Shown here piece after piece: positions 4,962 through 9,760 of a DNA stretch of 9,760 nucleotides (the first letter of the stretch is position 1; every line of letters begins with the position of its first letter). The translations under genes were made by a program, and so were the position numbers. This stretch comes from Gammaproteobacteria bacterium (GTDB taxonomy: Bacteria; Pseudomonadota; Gammaproteobacteria; S012-40): assembly GCA_029864945.1 (NCBI GenBank), contig JAOTSL010000102.1, forward strand, positions 1 to 9,760, read 5' to 3'. The notes beneath the pieces were generated by a model that saw nothing but the letters and a program-made list of their open reading frames with translations, had not been told where the DNA came from and searched no databases.

Positions 4962-6227
4962 ATGGTTAATGAGGTTTGTTTTCGCACCTTACATGTAGAT
5001 AAGTCATGGACGCTTGATGCTTACATGGCGAACGATGGTTATGTTGCGTGGAAAAAAATATTAAAGCAAAAAACGCCCGCAGAAGAAATCATAAACCAGT
5101 TAAAAATATCTGTTCTTCGTGGGCGTGGAGGCGCTGGTTTTCCTACTGGCCTTAAGTGGAGTTTCATGCCTCGCAATACCGAAGGGCAAAAATATATTGT
5201 ATGTAACTCGGACGAAGGCGAGCCGGGTACATTTAAAGATCGTGATATTTTACGTTTTAATCCTCACGCGCTTATTGAAGGAATGGCCATCGCAGCCTAC
5301 ACCATTGGTGCGACTGTTGGTTATAACTATGTACGTGGTGAATTTTATGAACCTATTGAACGATTTGAAGCGGCGCTAGAAGAAGCAAGAAAAGCCGGTT
5401 TGATCGGAAAAAATATTATGGGATCCGGCGTTGATTTCGAATTGTATTGCCAACCTGGTGCGGGTGCCTATATTTGCGGAGAAGAAACCGCATTGCTCGA
5501 ATCACTTGAAGGTAAAAAAGGTCAGCCAAGATTTAAGCCGCCGTTTCCAGCGAGCTATGGTTTGTATGGCCGACCAACCACAATAAACAATACTGAAACG
5601 CTTGCATCTGTTCCATCAATTATGCGTGAAGGTGGTCAATGGTTTCTTGATCTTGGCAAGCCAAATAATGGCGGCACTAAAATATTTTCAGTATCCGGTC
5701 ATGTTAATAAACCCGGTAACTACGAAGTTTCAATGGGTACACCTTTTCCAGAGTTGCTCGAAATGGCAGGTGGTGTGCTAAATGGTGGAAAATTAAAAGC
5801 AGTCATTCCTGGCGGCTCTTCAACACCTGTTCTACCTGCGGAAATAATGATGGATGTGTCAATGGATTATGATTCCATTGCTAAGCACGGCTCAATGTTG
5901 GGCGCGGGCTCTGTGATCATTATGGATGAAACTACTTGCATGGTTAAAGTGCTTGATAGAATTTCACACTTTTATTATGAAGAATCGTGTGGGCAATGTA
6001 CGCCGTGTCGTGAAGGTACTGGCTGGTTATCCAGAGTTGTTCACAGAATTGAAAACGGTAAAGGCAGACCGGAAGATTTAGATCTATTGGTTGATGTCGC
6101 TTCAAAAATTGAAGGGCATACAATTTGTGCGCTAGGTGATGCTGCTGCAATGCCGGTAGCCAGTTTTATCAAACATTATCGTGATGAATTTCAATATCAT
6201 ATTGATCACGGCAAGTGTATGGTATAA
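4962..6227 (+). CDS. nuoF: NADH-quinone oxidoreductase subunit F (NADH- and FMN-binding)
   Basis: Entry point of electrons: oxidises NADH, passes a hydride to FMN and then to [4Fe-4S] cluster N3; mitochondrial counterpart the 51-kDa subunit. The 421-residue product shows the nucleotide-binding glycine loop RGRGGAGFPTGLKW (53-66), CNSDEGEPGTFKDR (81-94), the FMN-site segment GAGAYICGEETALLESLEG (166-184), and the N3 ligands Cys343, Cys346 and Cys349 in ESCGQCTPCREG plus Cys389 in HTICALGDAA. A ribosome-binding site (TTAGGGG, 4948-4954) lies 7 bases before ATG 4962. It follows nuoE after 50 bases and precedes nuoG by 25. Confidence 0.98.
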   Translation: MVNEVCFRTLHVDKSWTLDAYMANDGYVAWKKILKQKTPAEEIINQLKISVLRGRGGAGFPTGLKWSFMPRNTEGQKYIVCNSDEGEPGTFKDRDILRFNPHALIEGMAIAAYTIGATVGYNYVRGEFYEPIERFEAALEEARKAGLIGKNIMGSGVDFELYCQPGAGAYICGEETALLESLEGKKGQPRFKPPFPASYGLYGRPTTINNTETLASVPSIMREGGQWFLDLGKPNNGGTKIFSVSGHVNKPGNYEVSMGTPFPELLEMAGGVLNGGKLKAVIPGGSSTPVLPAEIMMDVSMDYDSIAKHGSMLGAGSVIIMDETTCMVKVLDRISHFYYEESCGQCTPCREGTGWLSRVVHRIENGKGRPEDLDLLVDVASKIEGHTICALGDAAAMPVASFIKHYRDEFQYHIDHGKCMV

Positions 6228-6252
6228 GGCGAACTGACAGGACTTGTTAACA

Positions 6253-8685
6253 ATGGTTAAGATTGAAATAGACGGTAAACAAATCAAAGCGCGTGACGGT
6301 GACATGGTCATCGAGGCTGCAGATTATGCAGGTATTTATATTCCCCGTTTTTGTTACCATAAAAAATTATCTGTCGCAGCGAATTGTCGCATGTGTCTGG
6401 TTGAAGTAGAAAAAGCACGTAAGCCATTACCTGCTTGTGCTACACCAGTTACAGACGGCATGAAGGTGATGACAAAATCTAAAAATGCCATTGCTGCACA
6501 AAAAGGTGTCATGGAATTTTTACTCATTAATCATCCTCTCGATTGTCCAATATGCGATCAGGGTGGCGAATGTGAGTTGCAAGATGTTGCCATGGGATAC
6601 GGCAGCGACGTATCGCGGTTTTCAGAAAATAAACGCGTTGTCGCAGATAAAAATCTTGGCCCACTTATATCTACTGATATGACACGTTGCATACATTGTA
6701 CCCGTTGCGTTAGATTCGGTGAAGAAATTGCCGGCATAAAAGAGCTAGGGGTCACAGGCCGCGGCGAACACATGAAAATCGGTACATACATCGAACATGC
6801 AATTGAATCTGAAATGTCAGGTAACATTATTGACCTTTGCCCAGTAGGCGCATTAACTTCAAAACCCTTTCGTTTTTCAACTCGCTCGTGGGAAATGCAA
6901 CAACGAGACAGCATTGCTGCACACGATTGTATTGGTTCCAACACACATCTGCATGTTAAGTCAGGCAAAGTGATGCGAGTTGTACCAAAGGATAACGAGT
7001 TAATTAATGAAACTTGGTTGTCAGATAGAGACCGGTTTAGTTATCAAGGTTTAAATAGCGATGATCGTGCTATGCAACCCATGATAAAAGAGAATGGATC
7101 ATGGAAAACGGTTGACTGGGAAACCGCACTTAATAAGGCGTTTACCGGAATCAACAAAGCACTGAATTCTGACATTGATAAAGTCGGATTTCTGGCATCG
7201 CCAAATGCCACGACAGAGGAGTTATATCTTTTTCAGAAACTGGCTCGCAGTCAGGGAATAGAAAACCTGGATCACCGCTTACGCCAACAGGACTTTTCTA
7301 CAGAATCGCAAATGGGTTTGTTTCCTTCGCTTGGGTATGACGTTGCTGATCTTGAAAAGCTTAACGCGGCTCTTTTTATTGGTTCCAATGTTAGAAAAGA
7401 GCAGCCAATAGCAGGGCACAGAATTCGTAAGGCTGCTTTGGCAGGTGGAAAAATTTCTTTTATTAACACGAGAGAAAATGCGGTTCGTTTTCCCGTGTTG
7501 GCTAATATAGCTGCTTCACCTGCAGATATGCTCGGGCAGCTTACTGGGGTTCTTGCTGCAGCTGTTGCACTAAATAAAAAAGCCTCTATCTCGGCATCAG
7601 CAAAAACTGCTATTGCTAAGGCAAAAATAAACGACGAGCAAAAAGCGATTGCATCATCCCTGATGGAAGGTGATTTATCTTCTGTAGTACTAGGGATAGA
7701 AGCATTAAACAGCGCTAATCGAGGTAGTTTAGAAACACTGGCATCTGCCATTGCGGACGCAACAAACTCGACATTAAGTTATTTGACTGAAGGCGCAAAT
7801 GCAGCTGGTGCACATATCGCGGGTGTTTTGCCGTACCGTGCTGTTGCTGGCGGAAAATCAGCTAAAACTGGTTTGAATGCAAAACAAATGCTGGATCAGG
7901 ATTTAAGTGCTTATGTATTGCTTGGCTTGGAGGCTGAGTATGATGTAGCTAACCCGGTTACTGCGGTTAGTAATCTTGAAAAATCAGAATGTGTTATTTC
8001 TTTAACATCGTTTGTTACTGATTCAATGAAACAATATTCAGATATTATTTTACCTGTTTGCACTTATGCAGAAACAGCAGGAACACTTGTGAATGCTGCG
8101 GGTGACTGGCAAAGTTTTAATGGTATTGTTCCTCCCGTTGGAGAGGCGCGGCCGGCATGGAAAGTTCTTCGTGTGTTAGGTAATTTATTTGAAGTCGACG
8201 GCTTTGATTATATTAGTGTCGAAGATATTTTTAACGAATTAGACGGCCTGATGAAAACTGTAACGACTATTGAGAATAGTAAAAGTAAAAACAACTCAAT
8301 AGATGTTGAAGTGAAAGCTGATTCGCAAAAAGGCTTATCTATCGTTGGCGGTACAGGCTTGCTTTCCGGAGATGCCGTTGTTCGCCGTGCCACAGCCCTG
8401 CAAGAATCAAAAGATGAAATTGCCGACGTACAAATCGCGTTATCACCTTCAACTGCTAATAGTCTTGGTCTAGAAAACTATGATGTGGCAATGGTTAAGC
8501 AGGGTGAAAACGAAGTGAGTGTTATCGTCTGGGTTGACGAGCGGCTAGCTGATCAATGTGTGTCGATACCGATGGGTACTTCTACAAGTGCATTACTTGG
8601 AGCTCAATCAGACCCTATCGTAATTGAGAAAACTTCAGAGCCTGAAATAGATGAAGAAGAAATGGTGAGAGCTTCCAATGCTTGA
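6253..8685 (+). CDS. nuoG: NADH-quinone oxidoreductase subunit G (iron-sulfur)
   Basis: Largest peripheral-arm subunit; relays electrons from N3 in NuoF towards NuoI; mitochondrial counterpart the 75-kDa subunit. The 810 residues begin with a ferredoxin-like domain holding [2Fe-2S] N1b (Cys34, Cys45, Cys48, Cys62). N5 has the unusual His94 ligand with Cys98, Cys101 and Cys107. N4 uses Cys146, Cys149, Cys152 and Cys196. A molybdopterin-oxidoreductase-like domain without the cofactor site follows (about 220-810). The C-x2-C-x3-C-x27-C set for the extra cluster N7 is absent: the matching positions are Ala222, Asp225, Ser229 and Ser257. An Ala-rich stretch (about 430-480) and the acidic tail EPEIDEEEMV are poorly conserved parts. 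ATG 6253 is chosen over TTG 6244 because AGGA at 6239-6242 is 10 bases from ATG but one from TTG. It overlaps nuoH by 8 bases. Confidence 0.97.
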   Translation: MVKIEIDGKQIKARDGDMVIEAADYAGIYIPRFCYHKKLSVAANCRMCLVEVEKARKPLPACATPVTDGMKVMTKSKNAIAAQKGVMEFLLINHPLDCPICDQGGECELQDVAMGYGSDVSRFSENKRVVADKNLGPLISTDMTRCIHCTRCVRFGEEIAGIKELGVTGRGEHMKIGTYIEHAIESEMSGNIIDLCPVGALTSKPFRFSTRSWEMQQRDSIAAHDCIGSNTHLHVKSGKVMRVVPKDNELINETWLSDRDRFSYQGLNSDDRAMQPMIKENGSWKTVDWETALNKAFTGINKALNSDIDKVGFLASPNATTEELYLFQKLARSQGIENLDHRLRQQDFSTESQMGLFPSLGYDVADLEKLNAALFIGSNVRKEQPIAGHRIRKAALAGGKISFINTRENAVRFPVLANIAASPADMLGQLTGVLAAAVALNKKASISASAKTAIAKAKINDEQKAIASSLMEGDLSSVVLGIEALNSANRGSLETLASAIADATNSTLSYLTEGANAAGAHIAGVLPYRAVAGGKSAKTGLNAKQMLDQDLSAYVLLGLEAEYDVANPVTAVSNLEKSECVISLTSFVTDSMKQYSDIILPVCTYAETAGTLVNAAGDWQSFNGIVPPVGEARPAWKVLRVLGNLFEVDGFDYISVEDIFNELDGLMKTVTTIENSKSKNNSIDVEVKADSQKGLSIVGGTGLLSGDAVVRRATALQESKDEIADVQIALSPSTANSLGLENYDVAMVKQGENEVSVIVWVDERLADQCVSIPMGTSTSALLGAQSDPIVIEKTSEPEIDEEEMVRASNA

Positions 8686-9736
8686 GTTTATTGATAATTT
8701 ACTGTCGGTTTTGCCTGATGCGCTTCAGACTTTGATCTGGATTGTTTTAAAAATATTGTTAATAGCATTACCTATAATGGGTGCAGTTGCTTATATCACA
8801 TTGGCAGAACGCAAAGTCATTGGTTATATGCAAGTACGGATTGGACCCAACAGGGTGGGGCCGCGAGGTTTGTTACAGCCTATTGCTGACGCATTAAAGC
8901 TGATAATGAAAGAAACGATTATTCCTACGAAAGCGAATAATATATTATTTTTGATCGCACCAGTGCTTGCGTTTATACCAGCAATTGCCGCGTTTGCAGT
9001 TGTGCCTTTTGATGACGGTCTACTTCTGTCAAATATTGATGCTGGATTGTTATATATTTTGGCGATAACGTCGATGGCTGTATACGGTGTTATTATTGCT
9101 GGTTGGGCATCTAACTCCAAATATGCTTTTTTAGGTGCTTTGCGTTCCGCAGCACAAATCGTTTCTTATGAAATTGCAATGGGCTTCGCACTTGTTTGTG
9201 TGTTGATGGCCGGTGGCAGTTTGAATCTTGTCGATATCGTCGAAAAGCAGCAAGGCAGTATTCTTCATTGGTTCTGGATTCCTTTGTTTCCAATGATGGT
9301 TGTTTATTTTCTTTCTGGTGTAGCAGAAACCAACCGAGCGCCGTTTGACGTTGCGGAAGGTGAGTCAGAAATCGTCGCTGGTTTTCATGTTGAATATTCT
9401 TCGATGACATTTTCCGTATTCTTTTTGGCAGAATATAGTGCGATGATTATGATTTCTCTGTTAACGTCATTGATGTTTCTGGGCGGTTGGTTGTCACCGT
9501 TTCAGGGTATACCTGTACTGGAAGAAGCATTTGCCTTTGTCCCTGGCCTTGCCTGGTTGGTAGCAAAAGCATCAATATTTTTGTTTTTGTTTTTATGGTT
9601 TCGCGCTACCTTTCCTCGCTACAGATACGACCAGATCATGCGACTTGGTTGGAAGGTGTTTATTCCACTAACTATCGTCTGGATTTTGGTTTTGGGTGTG
9701 GCAATATTGTCAGGCCTTGGTCCTTGGTTTGATTAA
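8678..9736 (+). CDS. nuoH: NADH-quinone oxidoreductase subunit H
   Basis: Inner-membrane subunit that links the quinone chamber to the proton-pumping arm; mitochondrial counterpart ND1. The 352-residue product is very hydrophobic, with about eight predicted membrane helices (the first at about 18-42, the last at about 328-346). Both family signatures are present: AERKVIGYMQVRIGPNRVGP (43-62) and AETNRAPFDVAEGESEIVAG (216-235). The second belongs to the loop with conserved Glu residues near the quinone cavity. The start lies inside the end of nuoG (8-base overlap), with GGTGAGAG at 8664-8671 as ribosome-binding site. nuoI should start 21 bases after its stop. Confidence 0.98.
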   Translation: MLEFIDNLLSVLPDALQTLIWIVLKILLIALPIMGAVAYITLAERKVIGYMQVRIGPNRVGPRGLLQPIADALKLIMKETIIPTKANNILFLIAPVLAFIPAIAAFAVVPFDDGLLLSNIDAGLLYILAITSMAVYGVIIAGWASNSKYAFLGALRSAAQIVSYEIAMGFALVCVLMAGGSLNLVDIVEKQQGSILHWFWIPLFPMMVVYFLSGVAETNRAPFDVAEGESEIVAGFHVEYSSMTFSVFFLAEYSAMIMISLLTSLMFLGGWLSPFQGIPVLEEAFAFVPGLAWLVAKASIFLFLFLWFRATFPRYRYDQIMRLGWKVFIPLTIVWILVLGVAILSGLGPWFD

Positions 9737-9743
9737 TCGGAAA

Positions 9744-9760
9744 GGAGGAGATACGAAATG
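9744..9760 (+). CDS. nuoI: Start of the next gene, probably nuoI (only its start codon present)
   Basis: A near-perfect ribosome-binding site, AAAGGAGGAG (9741-9750), sits before ATG 9758-9760, the last three bases of the window. Nothing of the protein is visible. nuoI, the 23-kDa ferredoxin-like subunit carrying clusters N6a and N6b, is expected from the invariant nuoH-nuoI order. Identity rests on context alone. Confidence 0.6.

Noticed and set aside
7272..7751. Long open frame on the minus strand within nuoG.
   Set aside because: It is antisense to an intact conserved gene, has no recognisable protein features, and reflects the Ala-rich codon composition of nuoG. The minus-strand frames at 253-735 (in tpiA), 3464-3808 (in nuoD) and 6558-6968 (in nuoG) are rejected for the same reason.
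1..9760. Novel defence, mobile or biosynthetic system.
   Set aside because: All coding capacity is taken by recognised full-length housekeeping genes on one strand; there are no transposase, integrase, CRISPR or unknown ORFs of any size.

Overview
The window is a compact, entirely plus-strand housekeeping region: tpiA, secG, a tRNA-Leu(GAG) gene, then the first eight genes of a complex I (NADH:quinone oxidoreductase) operon, nuoA-nuoH. The start codon of nuoI is the last three bases. All eight nuo genes and both upstream genes are full length, with no frameshifts, insertion sequences, phage genes or CRISPR arrays. I did not find an undescribed biological system. The points worth a second look are small: the control region between the tRNA and nuoA, and a few protein details.

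The organism is most likely a gammaproteobacterium with fairly AT-rich DNA; a betaproteobacterium is less likely. Reasons: the tpiA-secG-tRNA-Leu-nuo order, a tRNA with an encoded CCA end, separate nuoC and nuoD (fused in Escherichia coli), a short 159-residue NuoB, and a NuoG that keeps ligands for N1b, N5 and N4 but has lost all four for cluster N7. This is the beta/alpha-proteobacterial and mitochondrial type of complex I. A NuoC insertion near residues 72-101 recalls Xanthomonas-like gammaproteobacteria. I cannot name a genus.

Layout: 1-174 is a leader before tpiA with a hairpin and weak promoter candidates. tpiA (175-927) and secG (933-1286) are 5 bases apart, and the tRNA (1301-1385) follows 14 bases after secG with no terminator between, so the three are probably cotranscribed. 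The 230-base gap 1386-1615 is the only sizeable non-coding stretch. It holds an A/T-rich imperfect hairpin, a candidate promoter (TTGACA at 1480, TAGACT at 1504) overlapped by two inverted repeats, and a leader able to fold just before the nuoA ribosome-binding site. nuoA-nuoH (1616-9736) are tightly packed: nuoA/B overlap by 10 bases, nuoD/E by 1 and nuoG/H by 8; the largest gap is 50 bases (nuoE/F).

Together the nuo products here form the NADH-oxidising arm (NuoE, NuoF, NuoG), most of the connecting arm with cluster N2 and the quinone site (NuoB, NuoC, NuoD), and the membrane subunits around the quinone chamber (NuoA, NuoH). NuoI and the antiporter-like subunits would be expected beyond the right edge. 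TpiA serves central carbon metabolism and SecG protein export.
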